From Candidatus Riflebacteria bacterium HGW-Riflebacteria-2 (GTDB taxonomy: Bacteria > Muiribacteriota > Ozemobacteria > Ozemobacterales > Ozemobacteraceae): DNA of 64,000 nucleotides. Below, in pieces: positions 7,488-16,547 of this stretch (position 1 is the first letter of the stretch; every line of letters starts with the position of its first letter). The notes below the pieces were generated by a model. The model was not told where the DNA came from. It was given only the letters and a program-made list of their open reading frames with translations, and did no database searches. Where the stretch lies: assembly GCA_002839435.1 (NCBI GenBank), contig PGYA01000026.1:49641-113640 (forward strand), written 5' to 3'. Made by a program: the position numbers and the translations under genes.

Positions 7488-8645
7488 ATGGAAAACCGCC
7501 TGATGACAATCGTGTTCATCGACATGCAGGGCTATACCAAACGCTCAGCCTCGCAAACTATCGAAGAAATGAAGCTTTTTCACGATCAGATGTTCAAATT
7601 TGTCTCTGATATCGTGGAAAGACAGGGTGGCGTGATGGTTAAAACCATGGGCGACGGCTTCATGGTGCGCTTTGATTCGCCAACCAATGCGGTGCAGACC
7701 GGCATCGAGATTCAACGCAAGCTCGAAAGTCGCAATGCCCAGATGATGAACCCTGACAGCATTGTGCGTTTCAGAATAGGTATTAACACAGGCGAAGTCG
7801 GCATCGACGAAAATGGTGACCTCTTTGGCGACCCGGTTAATATTGCCGCACGAATTCAGACTTTTGCCGATACCAACGATGTTTTTATTTCAGAGTCAAC
7901 TTATCTTGCTATGAACCGCAATGAATTTGGCTCGGTTGATCTCGGCGCCCAGGAACTTAAAAACGCGACACGTGAGATCAAAATTTACAAGGTCCTCAAG
8001 AATGGTTCGCCGGGTGTTACTTTATCAGCCGCCAAAAAACCTTCTGCTGCTCAGCAGAAAACCGGCCTTTCTGATTCACATAAAAAGCTGATTGTTGCCG
8101 GAGTTGTCGGCGGATTGATCTTTTTCACTTTGCTGGCCGGCTATTTTATTGGCGCGCGGCGGAACCGGAAACCTGCTGATTTAAAGCAGCCGCCGGTAGT
8201 GTCAAATGATCCGCAGCAACCGATCCTGCCGATTCCGCCAGGAACGCAACAGGCAGCGGTGCCAGATATGAACCAGCCACCGGGGCAGCCACAACCTGTT
8301 TCTGCGCCTCCTGTCCGAGGAAGAACCCTGTTGACAAACGACCCTTTCCAGCTCCCTTTAAACCTTAATGAGCATGAGCGCCGTGTTATCGGCGACATTC
8401 AGAGGCTTTTTCATGATGGCGAATTCAATCGCGCCGAAATACTTTGTGGCGAAATGGTATACCGGGTTGGCGATCAGCAGAAAGCGGTATTTGCACTGAT
8501 GCTGTCAGAAATGTTCTGGATGCAGGATAAGAAGAAGGACGCCGAACAGGTTTTCGCTAATCTGCGTGATCTCAAAATCCCGGATCAAGGCAAAAAACTT
8601 ATCGAAACTGCGATTGGCAATATCAAAGACCGCCGCCGCAACTGA
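7488..8645 (+). CDS. Class III adenylate cyclase with a membrane anchor and C-terminal domain
   Basis: 385 residues. The N-terminal cyclase homology domain (1-175) has both metal aspartates (D12 in FIDMQGYT, D56 in KTMGDGF), the base-selecting Lys and Asp expected for ATP (K52; D111 in DLFGDPVN) and the transition-state Asn and Arg (N118, R122 in VNIAARI). It should therefore be active and ATP-specific. A linker is followed by one membrane span (KLIVAGVVGGLIFFTLLAGYFIG, about 202-224), a Pro/Gln-rich stretch, and about 100 residues with a TPR-like look (FNRAEILCGEMVYRVGDQQ). Cyclase-in, C-terminus-out topology is inferred. AAGGAG precedes the ATG. A possible receiver of cAMP in this window is the CNB-MinD protein at 24.7-26 kb. 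Confidence 0.9.
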   Translation: MENRLMTIVFIDMQGYTKRSASQTIEEMKLFHDQMFKFVSDIVERQGGVMVKTMGDGFMVRFDSPTNAVQTGIEIQRKLESRNAQMMNPDSIVRFRIGINTGEVGIDENGDLFGDPVNIAARIQTFADTNDVFISESTYLAMNRNEFGSVDLGAQELKNATREIKIYKVLKNGSPGVTLSAAKKPSAAQQKTGLSDSHKKLIVAGVVGGLIFFTLLAGYFIGARRNRKPADLKQPPVVSNDPQQPILPIPPGTQQAAVPDMNQPPGQPQPVSAPPVRGRTLLTNDPFQLPLNLNEHERRVIGDIQRLFHDGEFNRAEILCGEMVYRVGDQQKAVFALMLSEMFWMQDKKKDAEQVFANLRDLKIPDQGKKLIETAIGNIKDRRRN

Positions 8646-8654
8646 ACTGTTAAT

Positions 8655-8694
8655 AAAAAAACAGAGCCGGCATTTTGCCGGCTCTGTTTTTTTC
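8655..8694. terminator. Bidirectional terminator between the cyclase gene and iorB
   Basis: CAGAGCCGGCA / TGCCGGCTCTG stem with a short loop, an A run on the left and a T run on the right, between convergent genes. It can serve both strands. Confidence 0.92.
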
Positions 8695-8701
8695 ATAAAA
8701 G

Positions 8702-9277
8702 TCAGGCGAGTTCCCAGCCGGTTTTGAACGCTTTCAGGTTGAGTTCCTGCAGGCGCTGCGGCACCATTTTCTTGATCATTTCGGGCCAGATTTCGGGCTT
8801 GATCTCATCGACATGGCGGGCGAGCACGCCGAGCAGAACAACGTTGAGGCACTTCTGGTTGCCGAGTTCGCGGGCTTTGCCTATAGCATCGACCGAAGTC
8901 ACTTCGGCAGAAATTTTGGCGAGGGTTTCGGTAATGTTTTGTGGGTATCTGGCGTTGCCGGCCGAAACCGACATTGGCAGAATATTCTGGGCGTTGCTGA
9001 TGACCAGCCCGCCTGGTTTGAGGTATTCGGTCCAGCGCAGGGCTTCGAGTTCTTCGAAGGCCAGCAGAATATCACATTCACCTTTTCTGATAATGGGCGA
9101 GCAGATGCGTTCGCCAAAACGAACGTGGCTTACTACGCTGCCGCCACGCTGTGCCATGCCGTGAATCTCTGACTTTTTAACATCGAAGCCGGCTTCCATG
9201 GCACATTCAGCCAGCAGGTTGCTGGCGAGAAGAGTTCCCTGACCACCTACACCACAGAGTAGAATGTTTTTGGTCAT
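8702..9277 (-). CDS. iorB: Indolepyruvate:ferredoxin oxidoreductase, beta subunit
   Basis: 191 residues of the 2-oxoacid:acceptor oxidoreductase gamma-type fold: ILLCGVGGQGTLLASNLLAE, then KKSEIHGMAQRGGSVVSHVRFG, both diagnostic. With IorA it oxidatively decarboxylates aryl-2-oxoacids from Trp, Phe and Tyr to aryl-acyl-CoA, reducing ferredoxin. It starts 3 nt after the iorA stop, so they form an operon, and it ends at a bidirectional terminator. Confidence 0.95.
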   Translation of the reverse strand: MTKNILLCGVGGQGTLLASNLLAECAMEAGFDVKKSEIHGMAQRGGSVVSHVRFGERICSPIIRKGECDILLAFEELEALRWTEYLKPGGLVISNAQNILPMSVSAGNARYPQNITETLAKISAEVTSVDAIGKARELGNQKCLNVVLLGVLARHVDEIKPEIWPEMIKKMVPQRLQELNLKAFKTGWELA

Positions 9278-9280
9278 GTC

Positions 9281-11059
9281 TTATGCCTCCTCTTTTGCCT
9301 GGGTAATGGCACCGGGTCTGCAAACTGCAGCGCAGAGGCCACAATGCACGCAAAGGGCCTGGTTGATCTGGGTCTTGCCGTCCTGCTGGTTGACTTCGAT
9401 TGCCGGGCAGCCGAGTTTCCAGCAGATTCCGCATTTAACGCATTTATCGCGGTTGATAGATACCAGGCGCACTCTTGGCTTGTAACTCTTGAGCAGAAAA
9501 CAGGGGCGGCGCGCGATGATTACCGAAGGTTCGCTGTCGGCAAGTGCTGTTTTAAGCGTTGCTTCAACCGTCTTGAGGTCGAAAGGATCGACGGCATGAA
9601 CGTTGGTTACGCCACAGGCGTGGCAGATTGCGGCAAAATCAAGAACCTTGGCGGGCTCACCTTTGAGAGTTCGGCCACTGGCCGGGTTTTCCTGGTGCCC
9701 GGTCATGGCAGTGATCGAGTTGTCGAGAATCATGGTTACATGCCGGCCCTTGTTGTAAACGGTGTCAATGAGGCCGGTTATGCCTGAATGCATGAAAGTT
9801 GATTCGCCGAGAACAGCGACGAGTTTGCCGTGAATTTTATCTTTCATGGCTTTTTCGATACCAAGCGAGTTGGTGATCGAGGCTCCCATGCAGACAATGG
9901 TATGCATGGCGTTATGAGGCGCAAAAGCGCCGAGGCTGTAACAGCCGATATCGCCGGTGACAGTGCAGTCAAGCTTGCGCAGCATGAAGAAAATTCCACG
10001 ATGCGGGCAGCCGGGACAGAGAACTGGCGGTCGCACAGGAATTTCAACGTCTGGCATCGTTGTCGTCTGCGGCATGGCTTTGTCGACGAATTCCTTAAGG
10101 GACTCGTGAATGATGTCCGGGTTGAGTTCGCCGCAGACTGGCAGACGGTTTTTACCTATGCATTTTATGCCGAGAACGCGTACAGCGGTCTCGATGAATG
10201 GTTCGTTTTCTTCAATTACGATAAGGGTTTCGACGCTTTCGGCAAATTTTTTAATCAGTTCCGTTGGTATTGGGAAAGTAAGGCCAAGCTTGAGGTATGA
10301 AGCTTTCGGAAAGATTTCGCGGGCATGGCTGTAGCTGATACCAGAGGAGATGATGCCGATTCGCGTGTCACCAGCTTCGATGCGGTTGAATTCGCAATTG
10401 TTGCCAAATTCGGCGACCTTTTTCAGACGCTCTTCAACTTTGGCATGCAGGCGGCGGGCATTGTTGGGCAGCACGCAGTATTTGGCCATGTCGCGTACGA
10501 ACTCTCGATCTGGTGCGGTTTCGCGCTCGCCAAGACTGACAATGCCTTCAGAGTGTGACGTTCGCGTGGTCATGCGCAGCATTACCGGTGTGTCGTATTC
10601 TTCCGACATTTTCATGGCCGCTTTGGTCATATCTTTGGCTTCCTGGCTGTTGGCAGGTTCGAACATCGGAATCTTGGCCATCATCGCGTAATAGCGGTTG
10701 TCCTGTTCGTTCTGTGAACTGTGCATGCCGGGGTCATCAGCAGATACTATCACCAGTCCGGCGTTTACCCCGGTATAACCCACAGTAAAAAAAGGGTCGG
10801 CGGCCACGTTGAGGCCGACATGCTTCTGGGCGCACAAGGATCTGGCACCGCCATAACAGGCCCCGATGACTGTTTCCATGGCAGTCTTCTCATTCACTGC
10901 CCATTGCGCATCGATCTCATTGTATGTACCGCAATATTCGAGAATTTCGGTCGACGGGGTACCCGGATAAGCCGAGGCGAATCTGACGCCGGCTTCCCAG
11001 GCACCGCGGGCGATGGCTGCATTTCCTGAGAGAAATGCCCGGTTGGAGGATTGCTTCAT
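9281..11059 (-). CDS. iorA: Indolepyruvate:ferredoxin oxidoreductase, alpha subunit
   Basis: 592 residues from the ATG at 11059, which has AGGAGAAAGG directly upstream. The track start at 11218 runs back through the promoter. The order is an N-terminal pyrimidine-binding region (FLSGNAAIARGAWEAGVRFA, PGTPSTEI), a central domain, TPP-binding motifs (GDIGCYSLG, then a region ending LDNSITAMTGHQENP) and a C-terminal ferredoxin domain with two [4Fe-4S] motifs (CVKCGICWKLGCP and CVHCGLCAAVCRP). It is oxygen-sensitive in characterised homologues and fits anaerobic amino-acid fermentation, consistent with the nearby peptidases. Confidence 0.96.
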   Translation of the reverse strand: MKQSSNRAFLSGNAAIARGAWEAGVRFASAYPGTPSTEILEYCGTYNEIDAQWAVNEKTAMETVIGACYGGARSLCAQKHVGLNVAADPFFTVGYTGVNAGLVIVSADDPGMHSSQNEQDNRYYAMMAKIPMFEPANSQEAKDMTKAAMKMSEEYDTPVMLRMTTRTSHSEGIVSLGERETAPDREFVRDMAKYCVLPNNARRLHAKVEERLKKVAEFGNNCEFNRIEAGDTRIGIISSGISYSHAREIFPKASYLKLGLTFPIPTELIKKFAESVETLIVIEENEPFIETAVRVLGIKCIGKNRLPVCGELNPDIIHESLKEFVDKAMPQTTTMPDVEIPVRPPVLCPGCPHRGIFFMLRKLDCTVTGDIGCYSLGAFAPHNAMHTIVCMGASITNSLGIEKAMKDKIHGKLVAVLGESTFMHSGITGLIDTVYNKGRHVTMILDNSITAMTGHQENPASGRTLKGEPAKVLDFAAICHACGVTNVHAVDPFDLKTVEATLKTALADSEPSVIIARRPCFLLKSYKPRVRLVSINRDKCVKCGICWKLGCPAIEVNQQDGKTQINQALCVHCGLCAAVCRPGAITQAKEEA

Positions 11060-11093
11060 TCCTTTCTCCTTTTCTGTAAATTCTGATTGTCGA

Positions 11094-11102
11094 AGTATAG
11101 CA
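11094..11102 (-). promoter_or_regulatory. Extended -10 promoter of iorAB
   Basis: TGCTATACT on the minus strand, an extended -10 (TGnTATACT), about 35 nt before the iorA ATG. No good -35 hexamer, as is common with extended -10 sites. Confidence 0.55.
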
Positions 11103-11120
11103 TAAAAATCAGAATCGGGC

Positions 11121-11149
11121 TTGCAGCGCCGGCAAAAAGAAGATAACAT
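11121..11149 (+). promoter_or_regulatory. Candidate promoter of the epimerase gene
   Basis: TTGCAG, 17 nt, TAACAT, in the 114-nt divergent gap with iorA. Moderate match only. Confidence 0.35.
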
Positions 11150-11173
11150 CAAAAAAAAGGCAGGAGCAGTCAA

Positions 11174-12181
11174 ATGAAAATTCTGGTTACCGGCGCCGCG
11201 GGCTTTATCGGTTTTCACCTCAGTATTTACCTTCTAAAACGTGGTGACGACGTTGTCGGCCTCGACAATCTCAATGATTACTACGATGTAAAGCTGAAAA
11301 CCGATCGCCTCGATATTTTGCGCAATCACCAGAATTTCGTCTTCGTCAAGGCCGATCTCAATGACCGTGCCGCGCTTGACCGGGTTTTTGCCGAGCACCA
11401 TTTTGACCGTGTGGTAAATCTCGCGGCCCAGGCCGGGGTGCGCTACAGCATCGAGAACCCGCATGCCTACATTGACGCCAATATTGTTGGTTTCATGAAC
11501 ATACTCGAAGCCTGCCGTCACAACAAGGTCGAGCATCTTGTTTATGCTTCTTCAAGCTCGGTTTATGGCTCAAACACCCGTATGCCGTTCTCGGTACATC
11601 ACAATGTCGACCATCCGGTATCGCTTTATGCCGCTACCAAAAAGGCTAACGAACTGATGGCCCATACCTATTCGCATCTTTATGGAACCCCGGTTACCGG
11701 TCTGCGTTTTTTCACGGTTTATGGCCCATGGGGCCGACCTGATATGGCGTTGTTCATGTTCACCAAGGCCATCATCGAGGGGCAGCCGATCAAGGTTTTC
11801 AATAACGGCAAAATGCAGCGCGACTTTACCTACATCGATGACATCGTCGAAGGTGTGGTAAGGGTTTGTGACCGGGTTGCGACGCCGAACGAAAGCTGGC
11901 AGGGCGATGAACCTGATCCGGCCAGTAGTCATGCACCTTATCGCCTGTATAATATTGGCAATCACAAGCCGGTCGAACTTCTCAAGTTCATCGAGATAAT
12001 CGAAAAGAAGGTCGGCAAAAAGGCGGTTATGGAAATGTTGCCGATGCAGCCCGGCGATGTGCCGGCTACCTGCGCCGATGTTGATGACCTGATGCGCGAT
12101 ACCGGTTTTGCTCCCAACACCTCTCTTGAAATCGGGGTGTCGAGATTCATCGACTGGTACAGAGGCTACTACAACATCTAA
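11174..12181 (+). CDS. NAD-dependent sugar-nucleotide epimerase, UDP-glucuronate 4-epimerase type
   Basis: 335 residues, the usual length for extended SDRs. It has an N-terminal Rossmann motif ([14 protein letters not shown]), the NDYYDVKLK stretch typical of UDP-glucuronate 4-epimerases (LspL/CapI/GAE), ASSSSVYG, the catalytic [11 protein letters not shown] (YxxxK), and [19 protein letters not shown]. It interconverts UDP-GlcA and UDP-GalA for surface glycans or LPS core. UDP-glucose/GlcNAc epimerase activity cannot be excluded by eye. AGGAG precedes the ATG. It is divergent from iorAB and seems monocistronic. Confidence 0.88.
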   Translation: MKILVTGAAGFIGFHLSIYLLKRGDDVVGLDNLNDYYDVKLKTDRLDILRNHQNFVFVKADLNDRAALDRVFAEHHFDRVVNLAAQAGVRYSIENPHAYIDANIVGFMNILEACRHNKVEHLVYASSSSVYGSNTRMPFSVHHNVDHPVSLYAATKKANELMAHTYSHLYGTPVTGLRFFTVYGPWGRPDMALFMFTKAIIEGQPIKVFNNGKMQRDFTYIDDIVEGVVRVCDRVATPNESWQGDEPDPASSHAPYRLYNIGNHKPVELLKFIEIIEKKVGKKAVMEMLPMQPGDVPATCADVDDLMRDTGFAPNTSLEIGVSRFIDWYRGYYNI

Positions 12182-12229
12182 ACATCGGCAGTCAGCGGGC
12201 AGCCTCTGTTCTGCCAGCTACCAGACGAA

Positions 12230-12248
12230 CAGCCTGCTTCTCAGGCTG
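12230..12248. terminator. Hairpin between convergent genes, weak terminator candidate
   Basis: CAGCCTG-CTTCT-CAGGCTG, a perfect 7-bp stem overlapping the end of the 810-residue sensor gene. There is no T run on either side, so termination is uncertain. Confidence 0.35.
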
Positions 12249-14673
12249 ATAGATTGTCGTGGTAGAAGGTTTCCCAGATTTCCTTTTCTTCATTGAGGGT
12301 GTAAAGGGCGAGACGGTCACGCAAAAGCCTGACGCAGAATTCCGTAATAGTTTCTTCTGCCGGGTGTTCACTGGTGTGATAAACCATAACGATCCCAAAC
12401 AGCCTGTTTTCGTGCATTAGCGGGTAGGCTGCACATGTGGTTTCTTCTTCTTCGAGTTCAAGAATAGCTTTGTGCATGGGGTTTTTCTGAATAGTTCTGG
12501 CCAGTTCCAATTCATACTGACTGAGCTTGAACTGGCGTGAACGATCAACCCGCGAGCATGGATCACAGCTGCCATCATTGCTGATGCGTGCCATCAGGAC
12601 GTCTCTGGCCAGGGTTATCTTGGCGAATTCGCAGAGAAACTTGAAGAAGGGTTGTTCCTCTTCATCCGGTCTCGAAAAAACCATGGCTTTGATACTGTCG
12701 AGCTGCGTGTAAAGACGGGTAATGCTCTTATGCATACGGTCATTCTTGTTCTGCGATTCGCGAAATGCGACAGCGTTTCTGATCGCGGCAGAAGCATGCT
12801 TGAGATAGTAACTGACCATGTTTATTGTGGTTTCAGAACTTTCTTCCTGTCCAAATTTTTCGAGCATCATCATGCCGAGAACCTTGCCCTGGTGTCGCAC
12901 CGGCACGTAAGCGATCAACCGGTGCATTGAACCATTGGTAATCTCCATGGAAGCAGATTTTTCAGGAGTTATCTGGGCGTTGATCATTACCGGACGGCCT
13001 TCGTTGAGCACCGGATTGAGTGCTTCCGGATTGTTGCGCGGAATGTCGAGCAGCCTGGGTGAAGCAGTTCTGATGTCGAGAATTTCGTTGCGGCGATTCT
13101 GGCTGTCTTCTGCCTTGAATATGTGCAGACAGGTGTTGTCGAGCTTGAAAAGTTCCTGAGCTTTTTTCTCGACCAGTGTGGTAAGAGCGTCAAGTTCGGT
13201 GCAAACATTCACCAGTTCAGAGATTTCATCGAGAATCATCTGTTTGTATTCAAGGTCTGAAGTGAGCTGGTCATTGGTTGCCTTTATGGCCGCCAGTTCG
13301 TTCATCAGGCTGGCGATCTGGTTATTGGCATTGCTCTCTTCTGCTTTCAGGGCCTTGATCTTGTGACTGAGAAGCTCTATCTCTACAGCGCGATCGTTAG
13401 CCAGCTTCTGCATGTCTTCAAACATCCGGTGATTATCGCGATTTTCGAGCGAAATTTTTTCGAAACTGGTCTGCAGCTCAGCCAGTTCCTTTTTAAGTGA
13501 TTCAAGATGTGTCTTGATAAAGAGCTCTTCTGTACGGTCTTCGAACATGGCAATAATGCGCGTCTGGTTCTCGCAATCCTTGAATGAACTCAATCGGGCG
13601 TTGAATATGTGCTCAGTTCCTTCGCGTGAGCGAATCTTGATTTTCTCAAGCGCCCGCCGGCTGCCACTGGTGATAACAGCTTGAATAACATAGGCCATGC
13701 CATATTGTTCCAGTTCTGGAAACGCCTGCATCAGGTTTTTATCGACAAGATCAGCAGTAAATATGCCGCTCTTGTCTACTTTTACTTTCTCTACCTTGCC
13801 TGAAGCATCTGCTATCAGCCAGGCACAGCTTGTCTGTTCGGCCGCCATAGATGACGAAACCGCACGGGTATTGCTTTTGTAGAGGAGATCATTGAGGAAA
13901 AATATTCTCTCCTTGAAGACCAGTGTCAGTTTGTGGGCGAGATATGAGGCCGAGCCGAGACCGGCACTTACAACCAGAGCGTTGGAAATTATCCAGCCTG
14001 AGTTCTGGCTGAGGTCACCATAAAGAGGCGGATAGAATTTAATATGCGGAATAATCTGATACTTTACCAGCGTGCTGGTTAGTGTCCAGGCTGCTATGGT
14101 CATCATAGTATAAACCGCACCGGTTCTAAAGCCCATTACTGCGCCGGCAACGGTAATTGGAACAACACTGAGAAACATCATCGGGCTTTCGGTTGTGCCG
14201 GTGTATCTGGTCAGAAGCATTATCACCATAAGGTCACCGATGACTTGAGTATGCATGACGTTATTGATCGAAAAGATGTTGAACGAAACATCCTTGAAAG
14301 CTTCAAGCAGCATCAGGTATAGAACCGCAAAAATACGCGGGACCGCTGCTGGAATTGCCAGAATTCCAATTAAGCCACGGCTTCTGATGCCGGCGAAGGC
14401 ATTGGAGATAACCTTGAGAAGAAGTTTCTTGAGGCTGTTCATACCGTGTGCCACCATCATCTGGCGCGACAGCAGAGAAAAGTGTAGCGTAAAAAAGACG
14501 TTGAGAATAGCCAGCAGGCAGCATAACACGTAAATAGGTTCGATTCTGAAGCTCATTCCGAGGAGCTTCAGGCTGAGCAGGCTGAAACCAAAAATTATTG
14601 GAATGCTCGCCCAACGCAGTGTGATCAAGCCGCGGGCGATCTGTAATTCTCTGATGCCAGAGCGATTTTCCAT
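12241..14673 (-). CDS. Membrane sensor protein with PAS, coiled coil and two GAF-like domains, no output domain
   Basis: 810 residues. The first 250 contain about six to seven hydrophobic segments (LITLRWASIPIIFGFSLLSL, YVLCCLLAILNVFFTLHF and others), like a membrane-integral sensory module. A PAS-like region follows (about 280-360: SGIFTADLVDKNLMQAFPEL; RIIAMFEDRTEE), then a long coiled coil (365-470), a GAF-like domain (475-635) and a second one (655-800). I see no HisKA, HATPase, GGDEF, EAL or methyl-accepting motif. CAGGAGTAGTAATA precedes the ATG. It may modulate another signalling protein, or the GAF pair may be the effector. Function unknown. Confidence 0.8.
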   Translation of the reverse strand: MENRSGIRELQIARGLITLRWASIPIIFGFSLLSLKLLGMSFRIEPIYVLCCLLAILNVFFTLHFSLLSRQMMVAHGMNSLKKLLLKVISNAFAGIRSRGLIGILAIPAAVPRIFAVLYLMLLEAFKDVSFNIFSINNVMHTQVIGDLMVIMLLTRYTGTTESPMMFLSVVPITVAGAVMGFRTGAVYTMMTIAAWTLTSTLVKYQIIPHIKFYPPLYGDLSQNSGWIISNALVVSAGLGSASYLAHKLTLVFKERIFFLNDLLYKSNTRAVSSSMAAEQTSCAWLIADASGKVEKVKVDKSGIFTADLVDKNLMQAFPELEQYGMAYVIQAVITSGSRRALEKIKIRSREGTEHIFNARLSSFKDCENQTRIIAMFEDRTEELFIKTHLESLKKELAELQTSFEKISLENRDNHRMFEDMQKLANDRAVEIELLSHKIKALKAEESNANNQIASLMNELAAIKATNDQLTSDLEYKQMILDEISELVNVCTELDALTTLVEKKAQELFKLDNTCLHIFKAEDSQNRRNEILDIRTASPRLLDIPRNNPEALNPVLNEGRPVMINAQITPEKSASMEITNGSMHRLIAYVPVRHQGKVLGMMMLEKFGQEESSETTINMVSYYLKHASAAIRNAVAFRESQNKNDRMHKSITRLYTQLDSIKAMVFSRPDEEEQPFFKFLCEFAKITLARDVLMARISNDGSCDPCSRVDRSRQFKLSQYELELARTIQKNPMHKAILELEEEETTCAAYPLMHENRLFGIVMVYHTSEHPAEETITEFCVRLLRDRLALYTLNEEKEIWETFYHDNLSA

Positions 14674-14823
14674 TATTACTACTCCTGAATTTACCGGCAG
14701 ATACAGGACAGCATGAATATCGGCAGATGAGCCGTTTTAAGTAAGTCGCTCGTAAAAAAAAAGCGTATGAAGTTTGCCGGGGTGAACCAAGACCTTCAGT
14801 CGCAGCAGAGCTTTCTCAAAAAA

Positions 14824-16413
14824 TTATTGTGGCAGAACGAAATCTTTTATGCTGTGCCCGGTTGCGGCTATCATGGCCAGAAGTTCTGACCGGCCGCGAT
14901 TTGATGCGAGATAAAGCTGCCAGCGCTGGCGATGACTTTCTGCTGAAGCATTTTCAACTCGCAAAAGCTTTAAATAGTCGGAAAGTGGCGTTGTCTGACG
15001 TTTGTATGCTACAGGCACCCAGCCTTTCTGTAGTAACCCGCGCATCTCGAAAGGAGGTAAACCGCTTACTCCGGCAATACCAATTTTCAACACATCAATG
15101 GGTTCGCTGATGAGGCCTTTTTCAACCAGATTGTTGTAGATATGGTTGCGGATGCGTGCCAGAACACCACCAACTTCATTGGTTTTACAATGAAACAGGA
15201 TTTTCAGCATTTCCGGGTCGCGAATAAGCGACAGCGAAGCTGCCGGCGGCGATTTCTCAAGATTATTCTGTATCTCATCAACGATTTTATGATTGTCGCC
15301 GCCGATGGCAATGGCGACGTCACAGCTATTACCGCCATTTCCATGGCAGGTTGCCGCAAAGCCTGGAAAGACTGCATTGGAAAAACTTAACAGATGCTGG
15401 TGTGCTTCTGGCAGGCAGATGCCGGTAAACTGCTGCTTTGGCGCAACCGGAAGATCGACGCGCAGGCTCTTAAATTCTCCGCGCCAGTGCTTTTGCCAGG
15501 CGTCAAACAACGCTTTTTTTGCGACATCACGCAGGTCATCGCCGACTATTTCGCTGAGTGAGAGGCTGAATTGCGACCAGTCTGCCGGCGGTTCCCGTTC
15601 CAGTTGAAACTGATTTATCTGTCTGAATTTCGGCATTTTGTCGGCAAGTATTTCTTCGCTGCCTGATATGTAGACAATCAGGCTGAGACTGGCATCACCA
15701 TAAATTATTGCATATTTGAGAAGATCGTCGAGCCCGGCTTCTCTTGAGAATTTTTCTCCGAGGTATTTTGCCGTGAAAAATGACTCTGCGCTGTTCTCGG
15801 GCCAGTTGAAAATGGTGTAGGCAGTAGGTGCAACATCTGGCAGAACATCAGCCCTGCTGCCGGCAGTTTGGGTCTGGACAAAAAAGCTGGCAATCTCTGC
15901 TGTTTCAGCCAGTTCATATTCGTATGCCGCCATATTTTCTGAAAGGCTGACGCTGACAGGCTTATGGCGAAATTCTGAGATGAAAGTGTTTTGTGAGGGT
16001 AACGAGTGAATATAGTCGGCAAATTCGCGGCTGACTTTTTGGGGGAAATTTTTGCGCAGTTCACCGTTTAGAGTGCTGAGAAGGCGTTTGCATATTTGTG
16101 CGGCGCGGGCAGGGTCGTCGAAATGATAGAGTGCAAACTGTATTCCGTTAAGGTTGTGACTGGCAGACCACAGGGCCCCGCTGCTTTTTATCTGCGACAT
16201 GATGCCAGCTGACTCAGATCTTATCGTTCTGACAAGCAGGTTGTAAAATTCGCCAGCTTGATTGCACCTGTCGATAACTGGCGCATCGAAAGTTATGACG
16301 ATCGAACCGATCCTGTTACCAGAGATGGCATTGCCTGCCATGGCCTGATTGGTGTGGAAGACCGCCATAACAGCCATAAACAGGCAGCAGATGAATTTTA
16401 CATTAACTTGCAT
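14824..16413 (-). CDS. Secreted protein of unknown function
   Basis: 529 residues with an N-terminal signal peptide (FICCLFMAVMAVFHTNQAMA). The mature part is a long mixed alpha/beta sequence with few repeats. Its C-terminal region (about residues 385-460: MLKILFHCKTNEVGGVLARI, then DVLKIGIAGVSGLPPFEMRG) is the most patterned. I recognise no family or catalytic motif. No strong SD precedes the ATG at 16413. The gap of 150 nt to the next minus gene holds no clear terminator. The signal peptide puts it in the periplasm or outside. Confidence 0.65.
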   Translation of the reverse strand: MQVNVKFICCLFMAVMAVFHTNQAMAGNAISGNRIGSIVITFDAPVIDRCNQAGEFYNLLVRTIRSESAGIMSQIKSSGALWSASHNLNGIQFALYHFDDPARAAQICKRLLSTLNGELRKNFPQKVSREFADYIHSLPSQNTFISEFRHKPVSVSLSENMAAYEYELAETAEIASFFVQTQTAGSRADVLPDVAPTAYTIFNWPENSAESFFTAKYLGEKFSREAGLDDLLKYAIIYGDASLSLIVYISGSEEILADKMPKFRQINQFQLEREPPADWSQFSLSLSEIVGDDLRDVAKKALFDAWQKHWRGEFKSLRVDLPVAPKQQFTGICLPEAHQHLLSFSNAVFPGFAATCHGNGGNSCDVAIAIGGDNHKIVDEIQNNLEKSPPAASLSLIRDPEMLKILFHCKTNEVGGVLARIRNHIYNNLVEKGLISEPIDVLKIGIAGVSGLPPFEMRGLLQKGWVPVAYKRQTTPLSDYLKLLRVENASAESHRQRWQLYLASNRGRSELLAMIAATGHSIKDFVLPQ

Positions 16414-16489
16414 GAGAAAAGTATATCACATGATCTGCCTGAGTGCATCAAAGCTATAACCAGATAAGACATTCTCGGTCAAATCAACC

Positions 16490-16518
16490 TTGCATTTAGC
16501 GGTCAGCCTGATTAGAAT
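16490..16518 (+). promoter_or_regulatory. Promoter of the phytol/dolichol-kinase-like gene
   Basis: TTGCAT, exactly 17 nt, TAGAAT, 29 nt before the ATG. Confidence 0.6.
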
Positions 16519-16547
16519 CAACTGATATTCATTTGGGGCGGTAGAAA

